Of a DNA stretch of 64,000 nucleotides, positions 34,426 to 47,842 are shown in pieces. The DNA comes from Straminergon stramineum (taxonomy: Eukaryota > Streptophyta > Bryopsida > Hypnales > Calliergonaceae), in the NCBI GenBank assembly GCA_963920665.1, contig OY987264.1, positions 24,904,906 to 24,968,905 on the forward strand, written 5' to 3'. The notes below the pieces were generated by a model. The model did not search any database. It saw only the letters and a list, made by a program, of their open reading frames with translations, and was not told the DNA's origin. How positions within the stretch are numbered: position 1 is the first letter of the stretch; each line of letters begins with the position of its first letter. The translations under genes were made by a program, and so were the position numbers.

Positions 34426-35445
34426 GATGTCAAGCTTCATTATCTTAGCTTAACTACTAAGGGATGACCAAGTCAATGGATACTTGAAAACTTGACTAGA
34501 GTTCTACAAAGTCAATTTGGGTCAAATGTTCAAGAAAATTTGACCCAAGGTGTAAACATATACCCCCTTACTGGTAATGTAATTTTTTTCTTGATCAAGT
34601 GGCTAGATCAAAAGTTATGTTGCCCCCCTTATGGGTAGGTTAGGCAATTTAGGCATCTTTGGAACTTTTTTGCTAATACCTTAATCGAATTTTACAATTT
34701 GACATATATGTAACTAATAAAATATGTTACACAATTGTCCTAAAAAGAAAATTTTAGTTCTCAAGTCACATTCTAAGAGGATTCAAACTTTGTTAGCTAT
34801 GTCAAGGTGGTTTTGAAAAAAGTCATTTTCTTCACCTAACTTCAAGCCCTATTATCTTGCAATCTATAAAGTCAAAGTTCTTGAAATCTTTTCCAGCTGT
34901 TCTAAATTTTTGTCTCTCATTTTTCAACATTTCAATAAAAAATTTTCCTTATTCCACAAGAAATCATTAGAAAATGACTAGTGTATTGCCAATTCACTTA
35001 ACCTCCTTGCATTGCATGGTAATTTAGAGTAAGCTAAACTTTCTATTTGCTTCTGAAATTTTGTATGAATAATAAGTGTACCTAATAAGATTTAGAACTC
35101 AATGGTGGAGAGACTCAAATTCATCAAGAGGAAAAATGTTGCTCTAAGAAAACTCGAATTCTACTGACTTTGTTTCATAGGAAAGAAAAAAAACTCTCAC
35201 TTCAAATGTTGATAATATTTCAATCCACACAATCAAATGGGCTGAAATTTTTGGAACACTTTGTCATAGTAGTCTACTACACTTTTTTAGGGTTGAAGTT
35301 ACAAAAAAAATATTATTTTCAATTTTGGGCAATGTACTAAAAAATAGCAATTTTTAACAATCCATACTTTAAATTAGGGTGTTTCAATTTAAAGAAACCA
35401 TGAATCCTCCAATAGTGTTCTTTGTATTGTTCTTTGTACTCCATG
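34426..35445. other. AT-rich intergenic DNA
   Basis: No gene recognised and no clear repeat structure. Confidence 0.3.
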
Positions 35446-35620
35446 CAAAGGGATGCAAGGGCTTTGTTTCGTGGTGATTGGACGTGCAAAATGAAAGTTA
35501 TTGAGTTTCAAAGCTTTTATAAATTAGAAAATTGAATTAAATTATCTTTTATTTTGGAAAAAGCATAACTTTCACATTGCATGTCTAAACGCCACGAAAC
35601 AAAGCCCTTGTACTCCTTTG
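35446..35620. repeat. Inverted repeat, 57-bp arms with 61-bp loop
   Basis: Arms 35446-35502 and 35564-35620 share GGGCTTTGTTTCGTGG and TGAAAGTTAT in inverted orientation, with about ten mismatches. A partial third copy, CAAAGCCCTTACACTCCTTT, lies near 35670-35690. Confidence 0.7.
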
Positions 35621-38305
35621 TGCATAAACCTTCATCTATTCATGTAAAAGACACGACTTCTCACATTGCATCAAAGCCCTTACACTCCTTTGTGCATAAA
35701 GCTTTGAATTAAAAATGAAAAAATTATTTTTACTTTTATTTTGATTGTGCAATGGCACAAGGCACACTAATTTCTCTTGAAAAAATACTTTGGGAATTAA
35801 AGCATATATCCAAAATGGATATTTTGAAAGTTACAATAAAGGCACATTCAATTTTTGGATGCATGGATCTTAGGGGTTATTACTTTTGCTATTCATCTTG
35901 AAGATTCTTCACACATATCATTGGTAAAAATATTCTTCATGTGCAAATAGATACAACCATATTTTTTGTTCATTTTGTATCATACTAATAAGACAAATCA
36001 ATGTATGTACATCAATTCTCTCTAATCACATGTTGGGTTTTTTTTTGGCTTTTCGGTGCCAGATTGCACTAGAAAAAAAGAATTTGGCTAAAAAATTGAA
36101 ATTAATCATGAAGCTTTCTCCAAAAAACTTTGAATTAGAAAAAACTATGGATGAAATCAACAAACTATGGATGAAAACATAATAATGGGCATGTCATATG
36201 TATTGACTACTAATGTGATATTTTTGATCCAAATATGTAGATGAATGTTGCAATTTGGAGCATCGCTACAACATTTTTTATTGCCACTTTGCCACTATAT
36301 AAAAAACAAAAACAAAAAAGCCCTGATGACATAGGCTTGGCATATGGAAGTTGTCTTTGTCCAATCACATGTGTATGGAAGACAATATTCTAAAGTTACA
36401 TAAGGTATGTGCTATGAGAGAGTGTGATTAGACAATAGGGATAGTCACCAATGTAAACTTCTCTAAAGAATGAGAAGTTAGTGAGAGGAAACACGAGCCA
36501 ATGGGTAGAAGAATATGTGACACCATTTCTGAAGGTGAGCATCATGGAGAATGAAAATTAGAATGAGATTCTATGGCATAAGTGGCACAGAAATGACAAA
36601 ACGTAGGTAATGCAAGTAGAGACGAAGTTGTCTAGAATAAAATATTCTTCTTTTGCGAAGTTTTCTCCACACCCATTAGGGATAGTCATAGTTCCTCCAT
36701 TGTCTTGGATTTTTGTAGAGAATGGAGATGTGTTGGTTTTGGGTTGGTTCTCTGCATGCATGTGGAAAGGTGTAAGTGCCAATTTACCCACCCTTGGTAA
36801 ATTGTGAACACAACCAAGTTCTGGGTTTTGGCTAAGTGAACCCTACCTTTGGGTGTCTAAGCATGGTCCATTGTGCCTTCCAAGCAATGGATCTTTTTAC
36901 TAAGTGCTTAAGTGATCCCAATTCGCAAGGTTCTCTTAATATACTTCCAGTGTTTTGGGGGCCGACCGAATGGATGGCCCGCTGTGTGTGTTTGATGGAG
37001 TCTACTTCAGGGCAGAACTAACCTAATAAACCTCTAGTTCATCTTTTTCCATTTCTAAAAACATAAGTCTCGATCCTATCTGACCTTCCTAGCCAAAGTT
37101 ATGGGTGGATGAAGTTTGACCACTACTCGGTTCCTCAAACTTCATCCATCTATTTAACCTAGCTCCCTAATTCAAAAAGATCCAAAATTAGTAGGGAGGA
37201 GCCAAAAGACTTGCTCCTACCTAGGTCTGGAGTTTGGCCCTAATTGGGGATTCCCACAAAATTCTCATCCAAGCCTTACCTAAACTTTATCCGCTAATTT
37301 CTCCTAACCTATAACTCCGAATTAACTTTTCTTTTTGGCCCTCGACCCTACTTGAAAGCCTTCTCCTAATATCCTTAATTCTTTGCCAACCCCTAGGTCT
37401 AGCTATTCTTCATCCAATTTGACCCTAATCTTCATCTAGAGATAACTTCCTTGTTTTGGACCCAATTTGGACATGCCTTAGGGTTTTGGAAAGCTACAAC
37501 CTTCTTCTTTAAGTTTATGTCCTAGGAAATGACCTGAATTATAGTCCTAAGGGTTTGTCCTAAGGGTTTGACCTAAGGGTAGGCCTCGGCTAGAGTTACT
37601 AATCGCTAATTAGGGACTTTGGAAGAGTTGGGAAAGGTTTAATTCATACCTCAGAACTTGAGTCGTTGATCGCACCCACTAGAAGCTCTTCCTCCTCTGC
37701 CATGAACTCCCGTGCTGTGATACAATGAACTACGGTTCTAATCATAAGATAATTTAACACAAGGTTTATTTGTTGGTTTTATCCTATTTCTTTCCCTCTT
37801 TCTTCTTTTTCTTCCCCACTATTCTCCCTACATACTATGGTAATCCAACTAACCCCACCTCCACCTATGAGGCTAATCTTAAAGATGCGTCACACCATCC
37901 TCCAAGGTTGAGCTACTTCTTATGTCCTAAGTCCTACATCTCACGCTTAATCTCATGGTGATCACCTAATTTTAATCTAAGGGCCTAAGCTAGTCTTGGA
38001 GATTTCACCCCTACCTTATCTACTTTCATCCCCTCCCTTCAATTTGTCTTCCCCCTTGTCATTCCTCTCATTCTTCCAGCCTTTTGCCATCTCCACTTGG
38101 TTTGTCTCTTCATTTTTGTGCCGATAGTAGGAGACGGGGCGTTGGATTCCCTGCTCTGTTTAGTGTGTTAGTACAAAGATTGCACTCCTTTCCCACCCCC
38201 TCTTCTTTTCCCTACTCCATGTACTTGGCCAATTTCATTCACTACTATTGGACCCTCCTTCCCCTTCTCCCACCTATTGGTCCTTTCTCTCCGGCCTTAG
38301 TGTTG
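35621..38305. other. Intergenic, no recognisable gene
   Basis: At about 35868 CTTAGGGGTTAT may be a worn TTAA-element end. At about 37536-37580 CCTAAGGGTTTG-like words repeat three times. ORFs at 36558-37021 and 37770-37961 are unrecognised. From about 37000 the DNA is pyrimidine-rich on the plus strand. Confidence 0.35.
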
Positions 38306-38540
38306 TAACCCAACCCCGCACACCCCAGTGCCATAATCCAACCTCGTGCCCTAATGTTGTAATCCAATCTTGGTGCTCTAGTGCTGTAATCCAACCCCGG
38401 AGACCCCAGTGCCGTAACCCAACTTTGTACCCCAGTGCCGTAATCCCATCTCATGCCCCAGTGTTGTACTCCAACCCCAGGGACCCTAATGTCGTAACCC
38501 AACCTCGCGGATCCAATGCCGTAACTCAATCCTATGGACC
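38306..38540. repeat. Minisatellite of about 30-bp units
   Basis: Seven to eight imperfect units with the core CCCAGTGCCGTAATCCAACC. Open frames on both strands (38248-38625 + and 38245-38598 -) are repeat translations, not genes. Confidence 0.8.
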
Positions 38541-40688
38541 TTGCCAGCAGTTGTTGTCCCTGCCTAGTACCCGGCCTAGCCGCCGATCCACCTGGCAATA
38601 CTTGGCTTGGTTCTTCCCCCCTTAGGTATTGAAGAGCTGGGGGTACTAGCTGGGAAGCTGGGTGTTGGGTGCTATTTTTTCTTTTTATGCTAAGTTCTAA
38701 GGGGGGTTTGAAGGGTCATGTTTATGCTAGTGGGTGGTGGACTAGGCTTGTGTAGGCAAGGGCTTTACTCTATTTCTTCCTAATTACCTCCCATGCTAAT
38801 CTTGACTTCTAATTCCTACTTTGGGGGGCCTAAACCTTGGTTTGTTCCTAGTGCATTTTGGGAACTAAACTTTGTGGGGAGAGGGAACATAAGGTCTCAC
38901 GGTTCTCCCATAGGGTGGTTTTAATACACCACTAGGACTTTTCTCCTCAAGGGGGGTTCAAAGCTTCGTCGTCATGGCAGAACCTACTAACCCTTACTCT
39001 CTCTTGACCACTCCAAGGAACACTACGTTAGTATTGGGGGAACCAAAAGAGATCTCAACATTCAAGGGACTAGCTACACAAGGTTATTAACATGAAAGAC
39101 TTCAACTAAAGGCCCCCCAAAGCAGCATCGCTAGTCATATGGGGGGTTACTTTATGATTAGTACAATGACAAGACAAGGAGAGTGACAACAAAGGTCCCT
39201 CCAAGGTAGCACACACAACATTTAGTAATACGGTAAGGTAAAAAGCCTCCAAGCTCAAGCTTGGAAGAGTTAATACTACATACACTTAAGATGCAAGGAA
39301 CCCATGAAGACCTCACAAGCTTGGGAAAACAACAACAATGGCCAAAAGTGCCCAAAAAAACCCGTTGCAAGGTTTGTGGCTAAAAATGTCACAATTCCAA
39401 CATAAATTGGACAAGGGGTGCCTTTTTATACTTTTTCCCGGGCACCCACCTCCTCTCGTTCATCTAAGTTAACCTTATCTTCTTGAATTTTCATCCTAAA
39501 CTCAAGGTTTTCATCCTATGCTGGCCCGCTAAGCTAACTTTGGTAGATTAATTCCGAATTGCAAAAGGATTGCGCCATTGGCTTTAGAAGGCCATTTTTA
39601 GTCTTAAAAACCTCCTCGCCCCTTTTCTATCTTCAAAATCGCAATGAAACCTAGTGCCAACTTAACACCAAAATTGGGAAAAATCCCAACTTTTGGAGAT
39701 GGACTTTTCTAGCAAAAGTAACTAGCCTAGGTTGCAAAGTATATGTAGGGGAGTGAGAAAAGATCTATCTTGGGCCCCATTTTGCTTTTGTGTGCTCTCG
39801 CTCTGCTGGTCAACTCTATCGTGGACTTTAAATTCTGTTAATTGTCAGGGAATTTTGCATGTTCGGGTACTTCTGACTATCAGAATGTTTTGAAACTTGT
39901 CAAGGTATATTATTAACATAAAAGAAGCTATACTGATTTTTAGTGAGAATTTACCGCCACTTGGGAAATTCCTAGGAATTTCCCATCACAAGTTTGGGCA
40001 ATTGACTATCCGGAAAGGCATCTTCTGACTATCAGAAAATTACAAAACTTTTCGTGGAACCTCCCATGGGATCTCACAACACATGTGTAGGCTCATATTT
40101 TTACTCTACACATTGACCTACGGGGGACAAAATCCACCCCCTCATTGAATTATCGGTGGCCAAGGAATCTTCCACATCGAGGGAAATCTTGGCGAACTGA
40201 CTTTGCTGTTGGTTCCCAAGAATGATTTTAACCCTAAATCACCCTCCTTGGACCTGAGATTCCTCCACGGTCTCGTCTTGGGTAATTTTGACACCTGCAA
40301 ACCAACAATTAGGGTTCCGCTATTTCATCAATGAAATGGGGAAATTGGAACCTATCTTCGGGAATTGGCTTATATGCCTCACCAAGGTTCCCTCAACCAA
40401 TAATTTCCTAGAGATGTCCTTCCCATTTGGGGTTTTAGGCTTAGTACGCCCATCACTCGTAAATGACCAAATTGCCACGCTTAGTTGGGTTCTAACGTAT
40501 TTACAATTCGTGGTTGGTCTCTTCTAGCTATAATATTCTAAAATTAGACCAAATACTATATTGGTATGTGACACATCTATTTTAGGTTTACACTCTTTGG
40601 GGGGCTTTTTGTATATAAAATTGCATTTAAAATTTTTAAAAAAAGAAAAGAATGAGCCCCGGGTGACGAATTAGGGGCTCACAAAAGG
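38541..40688. other. Intergenic / unidentified repeat DNA
   Basis: TTCTGACTATCAGAA occurs at about 39870 and 40020. No transposase, reverse transcriptase or host domain is recognisable. ORFs at 39158-39370 and 40288-40527 are unassigned. Confidence 0.3.
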
Positions 40689-40784
40689 GAATATTCTTCT
40701 TTGAAGAAGTTTTCTCCATGCCCATTCTTCTCCTCCGGAGGTGAAGAATGGACATGGAAAAAACTTCTCCAATGAAGAATATTC
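40689..40784. repeat. Near-perfect 96-bp palindrome (48-bp arms)
   Basis: Centred on CCTCCGGAGG. The left arm starts GAATATTCTTCTTTGAAGAA and the reverse complement of the right arm starts GAATATTCTTCATTGGAGAA. Only five of 48 positions differ. Partial relatives of the arm (AATATTCTTCTTTTG, GAAGAATATTCTC) occur near 36645 and 40990. Confidence 0.85.
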
Positions 40785-42223
40785 TATTTCGGACTATGCT
40801 ATGGCTCCCCATTGATTCTCCCCATCTCATCCTCTAAACAAATAAGGGTTATCACACTTCCTTCACCCACTAATGCTTCCCATTGGTTCCTATTACTTCT
40901 CATTCTCCACAAAAAAAAATTTGATGGTGGAGGAATTGTAACTACCCCTATTCTTCACCTCCAAACACAAAGAAAACTTCATAGAAGAAGAATATTCTCT
41001 TTTGAGAATAGTCTTCTGCACAACCAATTGAAAGCCAATGGGGCACCATCACATCTCCAGTATTCTCTAGAGAATGGAAGTGTGGTGAAGAAATTGTGAC
41101 CACCCATAATAGGGGTAGTCACGGCTTCTTCAACAACTCAAAGTTTTCTTAAAAATGCAACAATAATGAGAGAAAATAGGAGCTAATGCGCAACACTTCT
41201 AGGTGAAGAAGCTTTGACACCTCTTTTGTGTCATGTGGAAGACTTCTATGAAGAATGAATTCACCTTCGACTAAAAATACACAAGTATCATAGGTGTCAA
41301 GTCATCGGGGTCAGGCTATGTGGGTCACAAAATATACTTAGATCGTGAACTCTTCCGCACGCCCATTATTTTTCTCTAGAGTAGAATAACTAATGTCGAG
41401 AAAATTTCGCAGTAGAAGTATATTCCACCATCAAGAGCTCGCTACAAGCCAACCATAAGTCGCCACATCCCGATTCTTTAAAGAATGGGAGTGCAGTGTA
41501 GAAGCCGTGACTAAAGAAGATGATCCATTTCCGATCAACCTTCCATTCTTGCAATTTAGGCTACTCCATTTTCAATCACATGAATTGTAGGTGACAACTC
41601 ATGCATCACAAGACTCCGGGGACAACAAAAATGTTCAAGAGGTGTACATTGAAAGCTTACATGATCACAATGTGTACATTGAAGGCCTTACATCAATTTT
41701 GGAACCATCCTATCGTTGGAAATAGGTTTGCCTACATATCAAGAATGGAACAAATAGAATCTTCATGAAAAAAATTTATGATAATTATGCTTTTAAAGGG
41801 AAAAATTTAGGAAATTATGAAATCCTTCTAAAGTCTATTTCTCTACATAGGGAAATTTTTTCTTGAACTTTTCCCTTGCCATAGATAGGCTGAATTGCTT
41901 AAGTGATCGGAAATAGGTGATCATCTTGTTACCCCTAATGTTGAGTGTCCAATCTCTATGACATGGATTGCTTTTGAATTGGCTCCTAAATAAACCTCAA
42001 TGATACTGATCAATGTCAGTTGATGGTACTTAACAATAGAGGGAAAAAGGAACCAAACTCGACTCAATTCCAACCACTGGAAAATGGAGAAAAATAAATC
42101 CTAGTGAATAACAAGCTAAAAACTTTCTACAATACTCCCAAATAACAGGCTTCAAACATGAGATATTAATGGACACCTCTAACCGTAAGGTAGATGAGAT
42201 GATAGACGAGAGGACAGACTTGA
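40785..42223. other. Repeat-derived intergenic DNA
   Basis: The 40.9-41.3 kb part shares words with 36.4-36.8 kb (GAAGAAT, TTCTCTAGAGAATGG). GTGTACATTGAA is repeated at about 41645 and 41672. No gene recognised. Confidence 0.35.
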
Positions 42224-42227
42224 TTAA

Positions 42228-43201
42228 CCCCTAAAAGCCCAAGGAATTTGGGGGTCTAAAACATCATTGCTTTTGAAGTGTTTTTGAAGTGTTATAGATC
42301 AAAATGCTACTTAGGTATAGAAATTTCAATTGTACAATCTTGTAGTGTACATGTTGTAGATGACATGAATCAAATTTGGAGTCATTTGGCCATGTAGATT
42401 GCAAGATTATAATGTTTTAGTGTTGAAAAAGGATGCTGAAATTTTCCTAGTAACACAATTGGAGGTGAAATTTGACTTCTAAACCTACTCAAATGAAAAA
42501 ACTTTAAACTATAAAGTAATTTAAAACCATTGTACAAAAACATTGGTGAAAAAAAATATCATTCAATTGACTCATTATGTCTGCAAAATGGCTTTGAAAT
42601 GTCAGAAAATAGTAAGAAAAATTGCAAAAATCACATCAAAACCTGAACCTCCTACTAAAATGCTTATCAATTCCTCATAACTTCTTGGATTGAAATTAAA
42701 TTTTAGACACACAAACTAGACTAATATGCACAACTTTCCCCAAAAAATATTGGGAACAAACACTGTATGAAGAAGAAACAAGCCGCCAAAGCTCACTGTA
42801 ATCTGAAAATGTCAAGATTTTGAACTTCGAATTGCTCCCAAACATTCAAAACATCTTGAATTGACATGAAAATTCTACTACAATAACTAGACTTCAAGGG
42901 GAACAAAATCCAACAAATTTTATTAAAAACAAACATTAGATGAAGGAGATACAAGCCCCCAAGTTGCAGCCATCAAATGCAGTTTGGTGAACTCATATAA
43001 AACCTATGAACTTTGATTGGCTTCCAAAAAATCATTTCATCTTGTATTTATCTGAAACTTTTACCACACAAATTAGAAAAGAGAGCGCAAATTTTCCAAC
43101 AAGTTTTATCGAATTCAGACATCGGATGCAAAAGTTACAATACTTTGAATTGGACTTGAAAGTATGTGAGGACACTTTTGGTCCTCTGGGGCGTTTAGGG
43201 G
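42228..43201. mobile_element. TTAA-flanked non-coding element, long type, 974 bp
   Basis: TTAA at 42224-42227 and 43202-43205. The left end is CCCCTAAAAGCCCAAGG. The reverse complement of the right end is CCCCTAAACGCCCCAG. The interior differs much from the 22.6-24.5 kb copies but shares the layout, so it is a related subfamily. No coding capacity. Sits 0.5 kb beyond the LCAT-like gene's stop. Confidence 0.75.
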
Positions 43202-43205
43202 TTAA

Positions 43206-43722
43206 TAAAAGCAAGGGCAATATTGTCAAGAAGCTCAGTTACAAAAATCACGGTTTTATTAACAAACTATACAAGATTTGGGTCACTACCAATATCACAC
43301 AATTGGACCCTACATCCTTTCCTGATTACCAATACCTCGGCAACAATTACTCCCCAAGGATTATTCTCAGTATTAAGAATTAAGAAGATTACACTTCTTG
43401 GCAAATATCAGGTACACCTATACAGAATATTTAACTGGTGTCAACAAGGTTCAGACAGTTGAACAGCCCACTTGAATTCCACATCTTCAGTATGTACTGT
43501 ACAGCTACTCCATAGCCTGTAATTTCTGTAATCCAGAGAAGATTACTTAGGCTGGCCTTGAGGCCAGGCTTTTAGCAACTTTAGTCAGTGATCCATACCT
43601 TGGCTGAAGGGACATATCACTTGCAGTAGTCAGTTGCACTGGCATCAAGAGCGTGAAGAAGACGAGCACCTCGGAAATTTAAAAGAATAAATTCGCAAGA
43701 GCTCCGGCTTCTCAATATTTCA
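43206..43722. other. 3' flank of the LCAT-like gene
   Basis: Presumably includes the 3' UTR of the minus-strand gene. Nothing else recognised. Confidence 0.4.
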
Positions 43723-46700
43723 CTAGTACCTCAAGTAACATGTCTTATCAGAGGTAATCCGTTTGTTACTTGAATTGGCGGCTTTCGCTTCCTCAGAAGC
43801 GGCAGTCATAACTTGGTCAAGAGCTGCCTTGGTTTCATCTTCGTCCAACCCTTCGGCAACACCAATGGTTGAGACTTGGAATCCCGGTTCATGAATATGG
43901 CCTCCCTTGTGATGAACCTGAGCATGAGCCTCTGCTCGAATGTCACTGGATGAACCTGAACCTGTCAAGGAGGAAATAATTCACTTCTTAGCCCGACATT
44001 CATCTCACTTCTACAGAGCAAAGCCGAGCTAGGGAGTATTCGAAATATCACTTCACAATTCAAATCTGCATAAGTAATAAAGAGTCCAGTATGGAAAAAT
44101 ATGAGGGACGTCTTGCATCTCTAAGAAATCGAAATACCGAGCAGATAACCCCACTGGATTAAAAGTTCAAAACAAGTAGCTACACAACAAGAGAGATCTG
44201 TCCCTTTTTTTAGTGCAGCTACGAAGCTACGAAATGCTCTGTCGTTTATTTCATAGTGTAGCAGCACTGTAGGAGCACCTCACTTCATCTTAGGAACTAG
44301 GACTCAATTTCCAAGTGGCAACAAACACCGTACATAAGCTCAAACTTTCAAAATTCACTGCCTACTACCCTTGCGTCTAAGGAGCCTAGCTGACGTCGAT
44401 CCTCTTTATGTAACAAAGACTGCTAATTAGCAAGAACGAGTAGTACGTAATGATAAATAAAAGAGAAATAATACCTGTTTCCACAGTGGCAATGTACACT
44501 TCTCTTGAAGGCACTTTCGAACTGTCCTCCTCGCTCTCTTCGGAACCAGCCACATCAACGCTTTCCTCTATGTGACTATCAAACTCAAAGGGTTTTCGGG
44601 GCACCATAACATAGTCCGATTCTGGATCATATTCTGGGTCCGCACCTCCCACCTTCAACCAATGCTTCACGACATGGAAAAAGTGTTCGTCCATAAGGAT
44701 ACCTCGGTGATCACCAGGAATCCCTATCCTTGCCTCGGCATTCAAACCGTCAGCCTGTAAACACAAGTAATTATCATTCACTAAGTTCTGTAAGCCAAGA
44801 AGTACATACATCAACATATAGCACTGTCAGCATTATTTCTCGGAAAGAAGTTTTGCAAAATAAATACATCATATAAGATACAAGAAATCTGCAACGCCTT
44901 AAACAACAGAAGAATCAATAAAGAGACCAGGGAATGTGATCAAAAGTTGTCGATAGACTACAGCTAAATCAATCTTTTTAAAAGCACCTACACAAGAAAT
45001 TATGCAACATACTACACCGGAAAAAAGGGTTTACCATTGCAGATTCAACTGGGACAGTACCATCCCCATCAACGCATGAAAATTCAGCCTGGTTCATTAG
45101 CAGACCTTGTTAGTTCATGTAGAGCAAGAGTTAGACTATAGAAGGCAGCGATAGAAGGTCAAAGGAAAATCGTCAAACCAATGGCATATTGGAATCTGAT
45201 ATGGCCGACCTTTCAACAGCAGCCCATCACAGCACATGATGTACAACAAACATATAGACATCAAACTAATCTGGTGAAAATTCAAATTAACGACAGAAAT
45301 GTACCTCTAAATTCAAAATTTCAGTTAACTCCTCCAGGGGCGTTTTGTGGCTCCCGTAGCTGAAAGAGGACAAGAAACTGATTATAATCTCAAGGGAATA
45401 ACTAAGAATCGGGAAAAAAAAATTTAATAAAATATATGTAAAGGTATAAATGAAGCAAATCGAACTTCACTTCAAAGGAAGGTATAGTGCTAACCAGGCA
45501 TGATAAGGGGTTTCATATGATGTGCCATAGAGATTATAAAACTTTACTCCTTCGGGCAGCTTGGCTGTGTGCATTATCCTCAGAGTTTCAGATGCCCACT
45601 TCACAATGTCCTTGTTCAAGGGGAGAGGAATATTCTCTCCCTTGTAATTCAGCTGAAAGAAAGTTCCAAACATATGCGCATTGTCAAGCAGGGCCAAGGC
45701 ATTTGAATTACGAGTCAAACAAGTGTCACAAAACCAAATTAGCTGAAAGAACACTGTACCTTGTTGTTTTCAAGTGCAGCCATCATAACATCAATGTTTT
45801 CTCTGGGCCCAAAAGCTTCCAGTTTTGCTTTCTGCTCACTGTCCTCTTCTGCTAGTTTCCGCCACAATCGCAGCTCAGGAGGTTCACTCCAATTGAAATG
45901 TGGGGAAGCAATCAGTTCATAAACTGATGGGCACTCTATCAACTGCAGATACAACCATAAATTTTTGAATAACATAAAATAATGGTCAAATAGGAAATTC
46001 TATCCTAACGAAGTCTTCCATTCCAATAAAAGATCGCAGACAGTACAATCGCTGTTGTGCCGTAAAAGAAACTGAGAGATAACCTAGAAGAAAGAGAAGA
46101 TGCGTACAAGTTGATGCATGTTCCACTTGGCAACGAAAAGTTCTCGCTGCCAACCCTTAACAAAATCCACACCAGTAAGCAGACAATCCATGATGAAACC
46201 GGGAGCACCTGAAAGACACACGAGGTCTCAATTTCCAAGATAGCAACATGACAAAAGATGGAAGAAAGGAGTCCTGTATCCTTGTGTCAATTTATAGAAA
46301 AATCCAAAGACAATTACCGAAAAAAAGCTCCCAGAGCTATTGACAACAACAGAGATAACATCATGAGCTCTAGTTCTCTCTAAACGTGGACTGTTCTAAT
46401 TATGACCGATCTCCAAATATCCAGATGAAGACGAAGGATAATCACCTTGAAACGGTGCAGTAACAGCAATCCATGAGTTAACATACTTCTCAAACACCTG
46501 CGTTCAACCGACAGCTAAACTTCAGTCACTGAACCATAACAGAGCAGTGCGGATTAACTATGCAAAACACTCTCTGAAGTATTTTACGTTCGATGTTCAT
46601 GTGATCACAATAAACTAAAAATCTTTACCTCAGGATGGAGAGCAAGAAACGACTTCACCACAAGACCGCCCATTGAATGCGTAATGATGTCCACTTTCCT

Positions 46701-47782
46701 ACCACCAGACGCCTTGTACATAGTCTCCAATTTCAGCTTCATCCGATCCATTGTCTCACCAAGCCTTTAGAGACGAAATAAATTGTCATTATTCTCCTCT
46801 AAACCGTACGGATGTGAGTACAAGTCGGTAAACTAGCGTGCCTAACTAAAAAAAGAAAAAGAATTCATGGAGAGTGCTCAGAAAATCGGCAGAAAATCGG
46901 CAGAAAAGCGTGCTAAGATGAATGCCACACATGAAAACGCTCTGAAGCATAAACCCACAATAATGAAATTGTAATCTTCGTGTTAGCTTCGTACCTATTG
47001 CTTTGACGGAAATCATAACCAAAGCCAAATAACGTTTTTCCCTCCTTATAACCCCAGCTTTTCATGTGATAGATCAAATCGTGGAAATAGTAGACCGAAT
47101 CCAGACGCAAAATCTGCCACGACAAGAAGTGACAAAGTATTCCATAGGCAATTTCTATAAGTAAATCCAAGACATCAAACGCAAACAAGAAGAAAAGAAA
47201 TTCAGGAGACTAATTACCAAGAGAAAGAGAGCAATATACGTACCACATCAGGATCAAGAATATCACAGCTGTACAATCCAAACCGATCCTCTGGAACCTC
47301 AATTGTAATGTTCTTATCCAACGACATGGTTTTCCCTGCCAACCAGACACAGAGCAAATTCACTTGCACATCCAGACCGCTTCCGTAAGACGAACGAAAC
47401 CCCATGTCTCTCAAAAATTGAGAAAGACATATTCGAAGCTAAATTAAAACGAAACCGACTAAGATGATCCACAATTACCTCATATTTCACCAAAAACATG
47501 ACTAATTAAACCAAATTCCACCATACCTGTAACAGGATCGTAAACGGAGAAGAGCTTGGCGCAAAACTCCCGGTCGGCCTCGAACAAGCGCACCCAGACG
47601 CGCTCCTTGTGGCCCTTGTGGTCCACGGCGTTCAGGATGGAGCCTCCGATGCCGGGAACCAACAGCACCGGGTTCATATCGGCCTTCCCGCCATCGTCGC
47701 CGTCCTCCTCCTCCTTGTGGTGCCATGGCCAGAGCGTCTCGATCCTCTCCACGATCTGTCGCACCGAAATTTTAAGCACCAT
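43723..47782 (-). CDS. LCAT-like phospholipase / acyltransferase (LCAT4-type), 12 exons, 574 aa
   Basis: A lecithin:cholesterol acyltransferase-family lipase, closest in my recollection to plant LCAT4-type phospholipase A, which acts on glycerophospholipid acyl chains in or near the cytosol. There is no signal peptide. Exons in coding order: 47527-47782, 47244-47335, 46995-47113, 46629-46764, 46446-46497, 46108-46208, 45760-45942, 45495-45652, 45305-45359, 45035-45088, 44475-44754, 43723-43961. All introns are GT..AG, phases agree throughout, and the coding length is 1725 bases. Motifs: PVLLVPGIGGSILNA (38-52, oxyanion region), KTLFGFGYDFRQSNR, THSMGG with nucleophile Ser186, VDGDGTVP (390-397, acid residue) and GDHRGI with His418. 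The C-terminus from about 460 is acidic and less conserved. The catalytic triad appears intact, and the gene looks functional. Confidence 0.93.
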
Positions 47783-47785
47783 CGC

Positions 47786-47842
47786 TTCTACTCCCTCTCC
47801 CCCTCCCCCTCCCCCTCTGTCTCTTCCCTCTCCCTCCCTTAC
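47786..47842 (-). repeat. CT/GA-rich tract in the presumed 5' leader of the LCAT-like gene
   Basis: Immediately upstream of the ATG the plus strand reads as (CCCCCT)n and (CCCTCT)n; the transcript would be GA-rich. Such purine tracts in plant leaders are often regulatory, but no function can be read here. Confidence 0.7.

Noticed and set aside
38245..38625. Proteins of 117 and 125 codons
   Set aside because: Both are readings of a 30-bp minisatellite.
38930..40690. LTR retrotransposon
   Set aside because: No paired LTRs, primer-binding site or gag-pol motif could be identified.
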